From: UMGS172 sp045636945
GTDB lineage: Bacteria > Bacillota > Clostridia > Oscillospirales > Acutalibacteraceae
DNA length: 49,893 nucleotides
Direction of reading: 5' to 3'
NCBI GenBank assembly: GCA_045636945.1
Contig: JAZTYO010000027.1
Location: 1-49,893 of the forward strand
Below, piece after piece: positions 15,946-25,002 of this stretch. The notes beneath the pieces were generated by a model, which searched no databases, was not told where the DNA came from, and worked only from the letters and a program-made list of their open reading frames with translations. The translations under genes were made by a program, and so were the position numbers. Position 1 is the stretch's first letter; each line of letters starts with the position of its first letter.

Positions 15946-18780
15946 ATGACTGATAAAATCACAATAAGAGGTGCTAAAGAGCACAACCTTAAAAATATAG
16001 ACGTTGAAATCCCGCGCGATAAACTCGTTGTTTTGACGGGCCTTTCGGGCTCAGGCAAATCCTCGTTAGCCTTTGATACCTTGTATGCCGAGGGTCAGAG
16101 GCGTTACGTTGAGTCACTTTCCTCTTATGCCCGACAGTTTTTGGGTCAGATGGAAAAACCCGACGTTGACAGTATCGACGGACTATCCCCTGCTATTTCA
16201 ATCGACCAGAAAACAACCTCGAAAAATCCTCGTTCAACCGTTGGAACCGTAACCGAGATTTACGATTACCTGCGTCTGCTTTATGCTCACGTTGGTATTC
16301 CACATTGTCCGATTTGCGGAAGGGAAATCGCAAAGCAGTCGGTTGACCAGATTGTTGACCGCATTATGGAAAACGGCGAGGGCGATAAGATTCTCATAAT
16401 GTCACCCATAATCCGTGGCAAAAAAGGCGAACACACAAAACTGCTTGAAAAGGCACGTAAGGACGGATACGTCCGTGTGCGTATCGACGGTGAGGTTTAT
16501 GACCTTTCGGAGAAAATCGAGCTCGAAAAAACCAAAAAACACACTATTGAGACGGTTATTGACCGTCTTGTGCTCAAAGACGGCATTCAGAAACGCTTAA
16601 CCGACAGTGTCGAAACAGCCTTGAAGCTTTCCGGCGGTACTGTTACTGTGCAGGTTTTAGGTGGCGATGAATACTCCTTCTCTGAAAACTATGCCTGCCT
16701 CGACCACGACGTGAGTATGCCCGAGCTTGCTCCCCGAATGTTCTCGTTCAACAGTCCCTTTGGTGCCTGCCCTACCTGTACGGGTCTTGGCATTTTTATG
16801 AAGGTTAATCCGCTTTTGCTTGTTCCCGATGAGTCTAAATCGTTGGCCGAGGGTTGCATCCGTGCCAGCGGTTGGGGAACGTCTAATTGGGGTGAAAGAG
16901 AAGAAGGCACTATTGCTTTGATGTATTTCAAAGGTCTTGCCGAGCATTACGGATTCAGTATTGACACCCCCTACCGCGACCTATCAGATGAGGTAAAAAA
17001 CATTATAATGTACGGCACAAACGGTGAAAAGGTGACCTTCCGCCGTAATTCCGTCTGGGCAGGCGGAAGCTTTTCGGTGCCGTTTGAGGGTGTTATTACC
17101 AACCTTGAGCGCCGTTATAAAGAGACAAACAGTGATTATTCGCGCAACGAGATTGAGGCTTTGATGTCGGAATGTCCGTGCCCCGATTGTAAGGGTGCTC
17201 GCTTGAAATCCGAAATCTTAAGCGTTACGGTCGGTGGTCTTAACATTAGACAATTATGTGATCTGCAGATTGTCGATGCTTTGAATTTCTTTGACGAATT
17301 AAAACTCGACACACGTCGTGACAGCATTGCCGCACCTATTGTAAAAGAGGTTAAATCCCGTCTTTCGTTCCTTGTGAGCGTTGGCTTGGATTATCTTACA
17401 CTTTCGCGTTCGTCGGGTACTCTTTCGGGCGGTGAAAGTCAGCGAATCCGCCTTGCAACACAGATCGGCTCATCGCTTATGGGTGTGCTTTATATACTTG
17501 ACGAGCCGAGCATCGGTCTGCATCAGCGCGACAACGAAAAACTGTTGGGGACCTTACAGAAGCTTCGTGACCTTGGTAACACCGTCATCGTTGTTGAACA
17601 CGATGAGGACACTATGCGCGCCGCCGATTTTATTGTCGACATCGGTCCGGGAGCAGGTATACATGGCGGTCAGGTTGTCTGCACAGGTACTCCCGAGGAG
17701 GTCTGCCGTTGTAAGGAATCCATAACGGGTGACTACCTTTCGGGTCGAAAGAAAATCGAGGTGCCTATAACCCGCCGTTCGGGTAACGGTAAAAACCTGA
17801 AAATTGTCGGTGCTTCCGAAAACAACCTTAAAAATATAACCGTAAACTTCCCATTGGGTAAAATGATTGGCATTACGGGTGTTTCGGGCTCAGGCAAATC
17901 CTCGTTGATAAACAGCGTTTTGTATCAGCGTTTGGCTTGTGAACTCAACGGTGCAAAGCGTATCTGGGGCAAACACAAGGCCATCGAGGGTCTTGAGCAT
18001 CTCGATAAGGTTATTGAAATCAGTCAGTCCCCTATCGGCAGAACTCCTCGTTCAAACCCTGCCACCTATACGGGTGTTTTCAACGATATACGCGAGCTTT
18101 TTGCCGCCACAAAGGACGCCAAAACGCGTGGCTACAGTGCAGGCAGATTCTCTTTCAACGTTCGAGGAGGCCGTTGTGAGGCTTGCGAGGGTGACGGTAT
18201 AATCAAGATTGAAATGCACTTTTTGCCCGATATTTACGTACCTTGTGACGTCTGCAAGGGCAGTCGTTACAACCGTGAGACCTTGGAGGTCAAATACCGT
18301 GACAAGAGCATTTACGACGTGCTTGAAATGACGGTTGAGGAGGGTATGTGCTTCTTTGAAAGTCACCCGAAAATCTACCGCAAACTGAAAACTCTGTTCG
18401 ACGTAGGCTTGGGTTATGTCAAACTCGGTCAGCCTGCGACCACTCTTTCGGGCGGTGAAGCTCAACGTGTAAAATTGGCAACCGAGCTTTCCAAACGTCC
18501 TACCGGCAGAACGGTTTATATACTCGACGAGCCTACAACAGGTCTACACACCGCCGACGTGCACCGACTTATCGACGTGTTCAACCGCCTTGTTGATGCA
18601 GGAAACACAATGATAGTCATCGAGCACAATCTTGACGTTATCAAATCGGTTGACCATATTATCGATTTAGGACCCGAGGGTGGCGACCGAGGGGGCAACA
18701 TTGTTGTTGAGGGTACTCCCAAAAAGGTTGCCGAGTGTAAAGAGTCGTATACAGGACAGTTTTTGAAGAAAATGCTGTAA
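15946..18780 (+). CDS. uvrA: excinuclease ABC subunit A
   Basis: DNA-damage recognition ATPase of nucleotide excision repair, working as a dimer that loads UvrB. At 944 aa it has the usual length. Two ABC modules are visible: Walker A GLSGSGKSS near residue 32 and GVSGSGKSS in the second half; two signature motifs, LSGGESQRIRLA and LSGGEAQRVKLA; two Walker B DEP motifs; and CxxC zinc-binding pairs (CPICG, CPTC, CPCPDC, CEAC, CDVC). CAGGGAG precedes the ATG. Its partner uvrB lies 18 kb away on the other strand instead of adjacent, as is common elsewhere. Confidence 0.98.
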   Translation: MTDKITIRGAKEHNLKNIDVEIPRDKLVVLTGLSGSGKSSLAFDTLYAEGQRRYVESLSSYARQFLGQMEKPDVDSIDGLSPAISIDQKTTSKNPRSTVGTVTEIYDYLRLLYAHVGIPHCPICGREIAKQSVDQIVDRIMENGEGDKILIMSPIIRGKKGEHTKLLEKARKDGYVRVRIDGEVYDLSEKIELEKTKKHTIETVIDRLVLKDGIQKRLTDSVETALKLSGGTVTVQVLGGDEYSFSENYACLDHDVSMPELAPRMFSFNSPFGACPTCTGLGIFMKVNPLLLVPDESKSLAEGCIRASGWGTSNWGEREEGTIALMYFKGLAEHYGFSIDTPYRDLSDEVKNIIMYGTNGEKVTFRRNSVWAGGSFSVPFEGVITNLERRYKETNSDYSRNEIEALMSECPCPDCKGARLKSEILSVTVGGLNIRQLCDLQIVDALNFFDELKLDTRRDSIAAPIVKEVKSRLSFLVSVGLDYLTLSRSSGTLSGGESQRIRLATQIGSSLMGVLYILDEPSIGLHQRDNEKLLGTLQKLRDLGNTVIVVEHDEDTMRAADFIVDIGPGAGIHGGQVVCTGTPEEVCRCKESITGDYLSGRKKIEVPITRRSGNGKNLKIVGASENNLKNITVNFPLGKMIGITGVSGSGKSSLINSVLYQRLACELNGAKRIWGKHKAIEGLEHLDKVIEISQSPIGRTPRSNPATYTGVFNDIRELFAATKDAKTRGYSAGRFSFNVRGGRCEACEGDGIIKIEMHFLPDIYVPCDVCKGSRYNRETLEVKYRDKSIYDVLEMTVEEGMCFFESHPKIYRKLKTLFDVGLGYVKLGQPATTLSGGEAQRVKLATELSKRPTGRTVYILDEPTTGLHTADVHRLIDVFNRLVDAGNTMIVIEHNLDVIKSVDHIIDLGPEGGDRGGNIVVEGTPKKVAECKESYTGQFLKKML

Positions 18781-18880
18781 AATTTACAAGACGTTAACTT
18801 GTGGTTGCAAGTTTTGTGACAATATATAAACAACCATCAACAATCCTTCAGTCGGTTATGCTGACAGTCCTCTTTGGAAT

Positions 18881-18926
18881 CCCTCCACCGCCATTCGGCG
18901 GTCCCCCTCCCTTTAGGCAAGGGAGG
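18881..18926. repeat. dispersed double-hairpin repeat
   Basis: CCGCC-ATTC-GGCGG (18888-18901) is followed by CCTCCCTT-TAGGC-AAGGGAGG (18906-18926). The text around it (GGAATCCCTCCACCGC..., ...CAAGGGAGGC) resembles a repeat I know from many gut clostridial genomes, where it recurs between genes. The 231-base gap after uvrA otherwise contains nothing recognisable. Confidence 0.6.
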
Positions 18927-19011
18927 CATATCAGGGGCCAAATCGGGTAGCCGTTCGGGATGGTGATAAAGCCGTTTCACAAAAATAGAAGTTAGTAAAG
19001 GTGGTGAGTTT

Positions 19012-19875
19012 TTGTTCGGATATATAAAGGTCTATAAACCTGAAATGAAGGTCAAGGAATTTGAGATTTACAATGCGATTTACTGTGGACTTTGCCGTGA
19101 AATGGGCAAATCTTACGGTGTTCTGGCTAAGTTTTGCTTAAGCTACGATATGACCTTTGTGTCATTACTTTGTGCTTCATTACAAGACGGCTGCGACGGT
19201 TACGAGCAAAGACACTGCCGTGTGAATCCTCTCAAAAAATGCACCTACTGTAAAAACGACAGTGAAACTCAAAGCCTTGCCGCAGCGGCAGGAGTCGTGC
19301 TGACCGATATGAAGGTGCTTGACAATGTTCAGGATAATGGATTTTTTAAATCGTTGGTCTACCGCTTTTTAAGACTTTTTATCAAGCGTTGGAGCAAAAA
19401 AGCCTATAAAAAGTACCCCGAACTGAAGCCCATTATTGAGGAGTACTCAGCGAGGCAGTTTTCGGCCGAGGTTGATGCCGAATGCAGTCTTGACAAGGCT
19501 TCGGAACCGTCGGCCAAAGCAGTAAGCCAAATTTTAAAGCTTATCCCAACCGATGAAAAGTACAAATTCGTGCTTGAAAGAATGGGCTATTGCCTCGGTA
19601 AATGGGTATACCTTTGCGATGTTGCCGACGACCTCGAAAAGGACCTTAAAAAGCATAATTTCAACCCATTGATAAAGGAATTGCCAAAAGGTGCAGAGCC
19701 CTTGAAATTTGCCGAAGAACGGCTGACTCCCATTATGAACACCTGCTTTTCGGAGTGTGCTACATATTCCGAACTGCTTGAGGTAAAAAAATACAAGCCG
19801 ATACTTGATAACATACTGTACGAGGGCTTGAAACACCGACAAAAATTGATATTCCAAAAGGAGAATTGTAAATAA
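19012..19875 (+). CDS. DUF5685-family protein
   Basis: A 287-aa protein of unknown function starting MFGYIKVYKP, typical of the family. It is soluble and mostly helical. Conserved-looking cysteines include two CxxC pairs, Cys25/Cys28 (YCGLC) and Cys77/Cys80, plus Cys61 and Cys69, suggesting metal binding (inference). The start is TTG at 19012, supported by AAAGGTGGTGA just upstream. Its stop overlaps the start of the J-domain gene (TAATG), and a membrane-protein gene follows one base after that, so the three are translated as one unit. Confidence 0.75.
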   Translation: MFGYIKVYKPEMKVKEFEIYNAIYCGLCREMGKSYGVLAKFCLSYDMTFVSLLCASLQDGCDGYEQRHCRVNPLKKCTYCKNDSETQSLAAAAGVVLTDMKVLDNVQDNGFFKSLVYRFLRLFIKRWSKKAYKKYPELKPIIEEYSARQFSAEVDAECSLDKASEPSAKAVSQILKLIPTDEKYKFVLERMGYCLGKWVYLCDVADDLEKDLKKHNFNPLIKELPKGAEPLKFAEERLTPIMNTCFSECATYSELLEVKKYKPILDNILYEGLKHRQKLIFQKENCK

Positions 19876-20483
19876 TGAAAGACCCTTATGAGGTACTTGG
19901 AGTTTCGCGAGATGCCACCGAAGAACAAATAAAAACCGCTTATCGCGAAAAGGCGAGAAAGTTCCATCCCGACAACTTTGCTGACAATCCTGCCGCCGCC
20001 GAAATGGCAACTGAGAAGATGAAGGAGATAAACGAGGCTTACGACGACATCATCAAACGCCGTAAATCGGGTGGTTCTGCCAAGGGCAACAGTTATGCCA
20101 ACAACTGGGGTGCCAATAACACCTCCTCGAACTCGAGTTTTAACGACGTTCGTCAGTTGATTGCACAAAACCGCTACGAGGAAGCTCAGGAAATTCTGGA
20201 CGGTGTTCCGCCCGAGAGTCGCAATGCCGAATGGTATTTCCTTAACGCTTGTGTCTTATACCGCAGAGGTTGGTTTGATGCCGCATACACAAGTATGTCA
20301 GCCGCCTGCCGAATGGATCCCTCTAATGCCGAGTACCGTGCTGCGTTGAACCGTATGCAACAAAGCCGTAACGGTTATGCCCCTTATGGTCGTGGCGGTT
20401 ATCAGACTCAGGAGGCTGGTTGTTCTCCCTGCGACTGTTGTATGGGTCTTATGTGTTTAGACGCTTGTTGCCGTTGTATGTGA
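19875..20483 (+). CDS. J-domain protein with Cys-rich tail
   Basis: Residues 1-~62 are a DnaJ J-domain (YEVLGVSRDATEEQIKTAYR) with the HPD motif at 31-33 that stimulates a DnaK/Hsp70. It lacks the Gly/Phe, zinc-finger and CTD regions of true DnaJ. A Ser/Asn/Gly-rich linker (~63-90) is followed by a TPR-like helical part (~93-160). The last 20 residues hold eight cysteines (183, 186, 188, 189, 194, 198, 199, 201), possibly for metal binding or membrane/protein attachment. Middle gene of the DUF5685 trio; a dedicated cochaperone of an unknown client is plausible. Confidence 0.85.
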   Translation: MKDPYEVLGVSRDATEEQIKTAYREKARKFHPDNFADNPAAAEMATEKMKEINEAYDDIIKRRKSGGSAKGNSYANNWGANNTSSNSSFNDVRQLIAQNRYEEAQEILDGVPPESRNAEWYFLNACVLYRRGWFDAAYTSMSAACRMDPSNAEYRAALNRMQQSRNGYAPYGRGGYQTQEAGCSPCDCCMGLMCLDACCRCM

Positions 20484-20484
20484 T

Positions 20485-21033
20485 ATGAAAAACGCAATAA
20501 AATTGACCGCTTGCGGTGTTATTTCGGCCTTGGCCGTGGTGCTTATGCTTTGCACAAACATCCCCATAATGCTTTACACCGTTCCTGCTTTGACGGGTAT
20601 ACTTTTTATGATTCCTGCCATAGAGTTCGATTCGAAATGGGCTTTTCTCTGCTTTGGCGTCACGGCAGTTTTATCGTTCATACTGCCTACCGAACGTGAA
20701 GCCTTTGTAATGTTTGTAGGAATGCTGGGATACTATCCTATTATAAAAATGCTTATAGAACGCCTGACGTCGCGAGCCTTGGGCATTGTACTTAAATTCG
20801 TCGTTTTCAACCTTTCGCTTGCAGGTTGCATTTTTTCAATCACCAAAATATTAGGATTGCCGTTTTTTGAAAACAAACATTTTGGATTTGGTGTAACGGT
20901 TGTAATAGTCGCCGTAGTCGGAAACGTCGTTTTCCTTATATACGACCTAACACTTTCGCGACTGATTGGGATGTATTTTGTGAAGTTGCGCAAAACAGTA
21001 CGCAAAACCCTTGGAATAAAAGGTAAATATTAA
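20485..21033 (+). CDS. multi-span membrane protein of unknown function
   Basis: A 182-aa protein with about five hydrophobic segments (residues ~6-30, 32-48, 50-65, 72-90, 105-125, 133-155) and a basic C-terminus (KLRKTVRKTLGIKGKY). The small, almost wholly hydrophobic layout resembles ECF-transporter S-components or MreD/DUF2232-like proteins, but I cannot assign a family. It starts one base after the J-domain gene stop and is followed by a strong terminator, so it is the last gene of the trio. Confidence 0.65.
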   Translation: MKNAIKLTACGVISALAVVLMLCTNIPIMLYTVPALTGILFMIPAIEFDSKWAFLCFGVTAVLSFILPTEREAFVMFVGMLGYYPIIKMLIERLTSRALGIVLKFVVFNLSLAGCIFSITKILGLPFFENKHFGFGVTVVIVAVVGNVVFLIYDLTLSRLIGMYFVKLRKTVRKTLGIKGKY

Positions 21034-21064
21034 ACCCGCCTTGCCAAACGAGGCGGGTTTTGGT
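21032..21064 (+). terminator. intrinsic terminator after the DUF5685 trio
   Basis: AAACCCGCCT (21032-21041) pairs with AGGCGGGTTT (21051-21060), 9-base loop, T-run after it. Confidence 0.88.
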
Positions 21065-21125
21065 ATTATGCGCGTCCTTCATTTTTTCGTTTCAAATATA
21101 AAACAAGAATTTTTTTAAAAACCTC

Positions 21126-21186
21126 TTGACGAAATTGCTTTAAAGTGTTAAAGTTTAAAGCAGTAAAGTGCTTTGGTGCTTTAAAC
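21126..21186 (+). promoter_or_regulatory. promoter and operator-like repeat of the symporter pseudogene
   Basis: TTGACG (21126-21131) with a weak TAAAGT (21149-21154) 17 bases on. GTTTAAAGCA (21153-21162) and TGCTTTAAAC (21177-21186) form a perfect 10-bp inverted repeat with a 14-base centre, placed where a repressor would block transcription. Confidence 0.5.
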
Positions 21187-21205
21187 GAGAAAAGAGGGGT
21201 TTGAA

Positions 21206-21840
21206 ATGTCAACTAATTTGCCAACCGTTTTATCGGCATCGACAACCGTATGGGTTTCGATTCCGATGCTTATTTGCTTCTTTGGTCTTATGCTCGCCGT
21301 TGGCTTTGCCTGTCGAAAGCACTCAAAAAGTGTCGATAGCTTTGTTCTTGGCGGTCGTGCAGTCGGACCGTGGCTTACCGCCTTTGCCTTTGGCACGTCG
21401 TATTTCTCGGCGGTTATCTTTGTCGGCTATGCAGGACAGTTCGGTTGGAACTTCGGGCTTGCATCAACCTGGATAGGCCTCGGCAATGCTTTTATCGGTT
21501 CTCTGCTTGCTTGCTTGGTCGGTTTTGGGTCGCAGAACCCGTGTTATGACCCAGCATTTAGGCTCGAAAACCATGCCCGACTTCTTTGAAAAACGTTACG
21601 ACTCCAAAAAACTCAAGGTCGTTGCATCGTTCATAGTCTTTGTTTTTCTCATTCCCTACACCGCATCGCTTTATCTTCACAAATTCACTCTACTCGGGAG
21701 TTTTTGCAATGCTGGGCGGACTTATCCTTGCGCCGATAGTAAGCTTACTCACCAAAAAGACCTTGCCCAACAATATTGAAGAAAAGTTTGATTGCTACAA
21801 CGCAACGGTTGTAACAAGCATTAAAAATTCGTTGCATTAA
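21206..21840 (+). pseudogene. sodium:solute symporter (SSS family), broken
   Basis: The N-terminal four spans are clear (PMLICFFGLMLAVGF, then SFVLGGRAVGPWLTAFAFGT, as in SSS transporters). At 21504-21515 the sequence holds TGCT three times; removing one copy restores the frame into LGRRTRVMTQHLGS and MPDFFEKRYDSK, typical of the family. The frame then jumps again near 21675-21692, directly to GVFAMLGGLILAPIVSLL, the family's C-terminal end, so the middle ~300 residues are missing. Promoter and ribosome site (AGAGGGG) remain. It is a dead gene with one slip-type 4-bp insertion and one large deletion. Confidence 0.85.
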
Positions 21841-21844
21841 AGGT

Positions 21845-21888
21845 AAAAACAACCTCTGTTCCCCAATTGGGGAACAGAGGTTGTTTTT
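21845..21888. terminator. very long bidirectional terminator
   Basis: A perfect 20-bp stem (21845-21864 with 21869-21888) around AATT; core CCTCTGTTCCCC / GGGGAACAGAGG, A-run and T-run at the ends. Shared by the symporter remnant and the lysC operon. Confidence 0.92.
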
Positions 21889-21903
21889 CTGTCTAATATT
21901 AAC

Positions 21904-23112
21904 TTAACCAATGAACTTATCGTGAACTGCCTGCATACCCTTCTGGCAATCCTCAACGTCAATAATGACCGAAATCTTGATTTCGCTGGTTGCAATCATA
22001 TGAATGTTGATACCAACGTCGGCCAAAGCCTCGAACATACCGGAAGCAACGCCGGGATGGGTCTCCATACCTGCACCAACAATAGAAAGCTTACCGGTGT
22101 TCTCGTTGATAACGACTTCCTCATAGTCAACCTTTTCCTTGATGATGGAAAGAGCCTCTTGTACATCAGCCTGCTGGGTCTTGGGAACGGTAAAGGTGAT
22201 GTCCTTGGTGCCGTCACGGCCAACCGATTGCAGAATGATGTCAACATTGACGTTCTTACGGCTTAACTGATTGAATACCTTAAAGGCGATACCGGGGGTA
22301 TCCTTCAAACCGATTATAGATACGAGCAGAATGTCCTTATCACAAGCTACTCCCTTAACAAGCATTTTTTCCATATTAACTGCCTCCTTAACAATTGTAC
22401 CGGGTTTGTTTTCAAGACTTGAGAGCACCTCAAGCTCAACTGCATACTTTTTAGCCATTTCGACCGAACGGTTATTAAGAACCTGTGCGCCGAGGGTTGC
22501 GAGCTCCAACATCTCGTCATAGGTAATCTCGTTCATTTTCTTAGCACCCTTGACCTTTCTGGGGTCCGCGGTGTAAACACCGTCAACGTCGGTGTAAATC
22601 TGACAAAGGTCAGCATGCATTGACGATGCGATGGCGACGGCACTTGTGTCCGAGCCACCACGTCCCAGAGTGGTTATATCGTCATACTTGTTTAAGCCCT
22701 GGAAGCCTGCAACAACAACGATATTTCTCTTGTCAAGCTCGGCGCGGATACGCTCGGCATTGACATTCTTAATACGTGCCAGAGAATGCTTAGAGTCGGT
22801 TGCAAAGCCCGCCTGCCAACCGAGCAGAGAAATCGCAGGACAACCAAGCTTTTCAATAGCCATTGCCAAAAGTGCTATTGAAATCTGCTCGCCCGAAGCC
22901 AAAAGCATATCCATCTCACGCTTGGAGGGGTTATCGGGGTTAATCTCCTTTGCTTTAGCGATGAGGTCGTCGGTTGTGTCACCCTGAGCCGATACAACAA
23001 CCACAACGTCGTTACCTTTCTTATAATCCTCGGTGACAATTCGTGCAACGTTGAACAGTTTCGTAGCGTCTGCAACCGAAGAGCCTCCGAACTTCTTTAC
23101 TATCAGAGCCAT
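21904..23112 (-). CDS. lysC: aspartate kinase
   Basis: Phosphorylates aspartate, the first step to lysine, threonine and methionine. At 402 aa it is a monofunctional class-II-type enzyme: N-terminal KKFGGSSVAD, the GRGGSDTSAVA kinase motif, and two C-terminal ACT domains (about residues 265-400) for amino-acid feedback. The ATG at 23112 has GGGTGAT upstream. It is the last gene of the ACT-hom-lysC operon, 48 bases after hom. The gene symbol is by function; paralogues elsewhere in the genome cannot be excluded. Confidence 0.93.
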   Translation of the reverse strand: MALIVKKFGGSSVADATKLFNVARIVTEDYKKGNDVVVVVSAQGDTTDDLIAKAKEINPDNPSKREMDMLLASGEQISIALLAMAIEKLGCPAISLLGWQAGFATDSKHSLARIKNVNAERIRAELDKRNIVVVAGFQGLNKYDDITTLGRGGSDTSAVAIASSMHADLCQIYTDVDGVYTADPRKVKGAKKMNEITYDEMLELATLGAQVLNNRSVEMAKKYAVELEVLSSLENKPGTIVKEAVNMEKMLVKGVACDKDILLVSIIGLKDTPGIAFKVFNQLSRKNVNVDIILQSVGRDGTKDITFTVPKTQQADVQEALSIIKEKVDYEEVVINENTGKLSIVGAGMETHPGVASGMFEALADVGINIHMIATSEIKISVIIDVEDCQKGMQAVHDKFIG

Positions 23113-23160
23113 AAAATCACCCTATCCTTTCGAATCTGATACATTAAAGTAAATTTGAAC

Positions 23161-24396
23161 TTAATCAAGTATACGGATTGTGCTGAGCACCGTTCCGTTA
23201 AGCTTTGACAACTGCTGTGTGAGGGTCTTTTCCGATGCAAAAGGAGTAATGAATGCCAACTCGTCATCGGGTTCGCCGTTTCTTCCTAGCATCTGAACCT
23301 CACCGAACAGTTCCTCTGCCTTGGCCTTCAGGCAGTCGCGACATTTATCAGCCTTAACGCGGACGTACATGCGAATGGTATCGTCCAAATGGTCGGCAAC
23401 GTAACCATCCTCATTGGGTGCCCAAGAGAGATATTTTCTTGCAACCATATGCTTTACTGCGTCAATGATATCGGCAACGACGGCACTTGCGGTAGGCAAC
23501 TTACCTGCACCGCGACCATAGAACATAACGTCACCAACTGCATCGCCTTTTACCATAACGGCATTGAAAACATCCTCAACGTGGGCAAGCTGATTCTTCT
23601 TGGAAACGAATGCGGGATAAACCGTTACCGAGCATTTGCCGTTATCAAGCAGTTTTGCACGTCCAATAAGCTTAATTACACAACCTGCAAAATCGGCATA
23701 AGCTACATCGGCAGAGGTTATCTTGGTTATACCCTCTGTGTAAACGTCCTTAGGGTAAACGTGCTTACCAAAAGCCAAAGCGGCAAGAATACAAATCTTA
23801 CGGCAAGCATCGTGACCTTCAACGTCGGCCGTGGGATCCTTTTCGGCATAGCCCAAACGCTGTGCTTCGGCCAAGACCTCGTCGAATGGCAGACCGTCGT
23901 TTATCATCTTGGTCATAATAAAGTTGGTGGTGCCGTTCAGGATGCCCTGAACCTCGAAAAGGTCGTTTGCGGCAAGACACTGTGCAATAGGTCTTAAAAC
24001 AGGGATACCGCCGCCGACACTTGCCTCGAAAAGATAGTTTACGTTCTTTTTCTCGGCAATATGGAGCAGCTCGTCACCCTTTTCAGCAACCAGCTCTTTA
24101 TTAGAGGTTACAACGCTTTTCCCTGCTTCAAGGCAAGCCTTGGTGAACTCATAGGCAGGATGAAGTCCGCCCATAACCTCGGCTACAACCTTGATATCAG
24201 GGTCGTTCAAAATCTCGTTGAAGTCCTTGGTGAACTTATCACTGTATGTGAGTCCCGGAAACTCTCTGAGGTCCAATATTTTTTTGATGTTGATAGGATT
24301 TTTGGCCTTATTGGCAATGTGTTCGGCGTTTTTAATAAGAACCTCTGCAACACCTGAACCTACAACGCCGTGACCCATTATTGCTATATCTATCAT
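23161..24396 (-). CDS. hom: homoserine dehydrogenase
   Basis: Reduces aspartate semialdehyde to homoserine with NAD(P)H. The dinucleotide-binding start MGHGVVGSG, the SNKELVA segment, GGGIPVLRPI and the NGTTNFIMTKM motif are diagnostic. A C-terminal ACT domain (about 330-411) is present, as in the long form. I chose the ATG at 24396 (MIDIAIMGHG), six bases after GGAG; the ATG at 24408 contains that site itself. The length is 411 aa. It sits between the ACT-domain regulator gene and lysC. Confidence 0.95.
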   Translation of the reverse strand: MIDIAIMGHGVVGSGVAEVLIKNAEHIANKAKNPINIKKILDLREFPGLTYSDKFTKDFNEILNDPDIKVVAEVMGGLHPAYEFTKACLEAGKSVVTSNKELVAEKGDELLHIAEKKNVNYLFEASVGGGIPVLRPIAQCLAANDLFEVQGILNGTTNFIMTKMINDGLPFDEVLAEAQRLGYAEKDPTADVEGHDACRKICILAALAFGKHVYPKDVYTEGITKITSADVAYADFAGCVIKLIGRAKLLDNGKCSVTVYPAFVSKKNQLAHVEDVFNAVMVKGDAVGDVMFYGRGAGKLPTASAVVADIIDAVKHMVARKYLSWAPNEDGYVADHLDDTIRMYVRVKADKCRDCLKAKAEELFGEVQMLGRNGEPDDELAFITPFASEKTLTQQLSKLNGTVLSTIRILD

Positions 24397-24417
24397 ATTT
24401 ATCTCCATTTTATAAAT

Positions 24418-24843
24418 TTAACCGTGAATTTGCTTTACCGAGATGACACCGTCTATCTTCTCAAGACTGCCAAGAAGTTCCTCTGCATTGAATTCCTCAA
24501 TCCTGAAGGAAACCGAGAACGACGCAATACCGTTGACGGGCAAGCCTTGGTTTACAGTAAGTAGGTTGGCCTTACTGCCGTAAAGTACCTGCAAAAACTG
24601 CGATAAAACGCCTGCTTTATCCCTCAATGCTGCCTGCAAGGATACCGTCTGACCGACGGGGCTTGTATATTCAAAGACATAGTCCTTATACTTATAATAT
24701 GCACTTCTTGAAATTCCGCACATTCGAGACGCTTCACTTGCCGTTTCAGCCACACCCGAAGCAATAAGTTTCTTGGCCTCCACGACCTTTTGGAAAACAT
24801 CGGGCAATGCAATGGAATTTACCAGCAACATTCCGTTGGCCAA
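24418..24843 (-). CDS. ACT-domain protein (UPF0735 / PheB-like)
   Basis: A 141-aa protein: residues ~8-60 are helical with a helix-turn-helix-like SGVAETASEASRMCGISR segment, and ~70-141 form one ACT domain, the usual amino-acid-binding module. It matches the UPF0735 family often found before homoserine dehydrogenase in clostridia. The start is TTG at 24843, with GAGGTGG upstream at proper spacing; the ATG 12 bases later is too far. First gene of the operon; an amino-acid-sensing regulator of threonine/lysine synthesis is likely but unproven. Confidence 0.82.
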   Translation of the reverse strand: MANGMLLVNSIALPDVFQKVVEAKKLIASGVAETASEASRMCGISRSAYYKYKDYVFEYTSPVGQTVSLQAALRDKAGVLSQFLQVLYGSKANLLTVNQGLPVNGIASFSVSFRIEEFNAEELLGSLEKIDGVISVKQIHG

Positions 24844-24862
24844 AATTTTTCCACCTCACAAA

Positions 24863-24914
24863 AACAGTGTATTTGGATAAAAAACACTATAACACATTGT
24901 TTTTAGAAATGCAA
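24863..24914 (-). promoter_or_regulatory. ACT-hom-lysC promoter
   Basis: TTGCAT (24909-24914) and TATAGT (24886-24891) have 17-base spacing on the minus strand. AGTGT and ACACT elements on either side of the transcription start (about 24863-24890) form a loose inverted repeat. No lysine riboswitch or T-box fold was recognised in the short leader. Confidence 0.6.
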
Positions 24915-25002
24915 GCATTATTTTCATAAAATTTTAACTTTTGACAATATTATAGATATATGGATAAATTCCAGAGAAATTTTGTGAATTGTGGTGTGAA
25001 TT

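Noticed and set aside
24844..24960. Lysine riboswitch or T-box before the ACT-hom-lysC operon
   Set aside because: The leader between promoter and start is only ~40 bases and shows no such fold.
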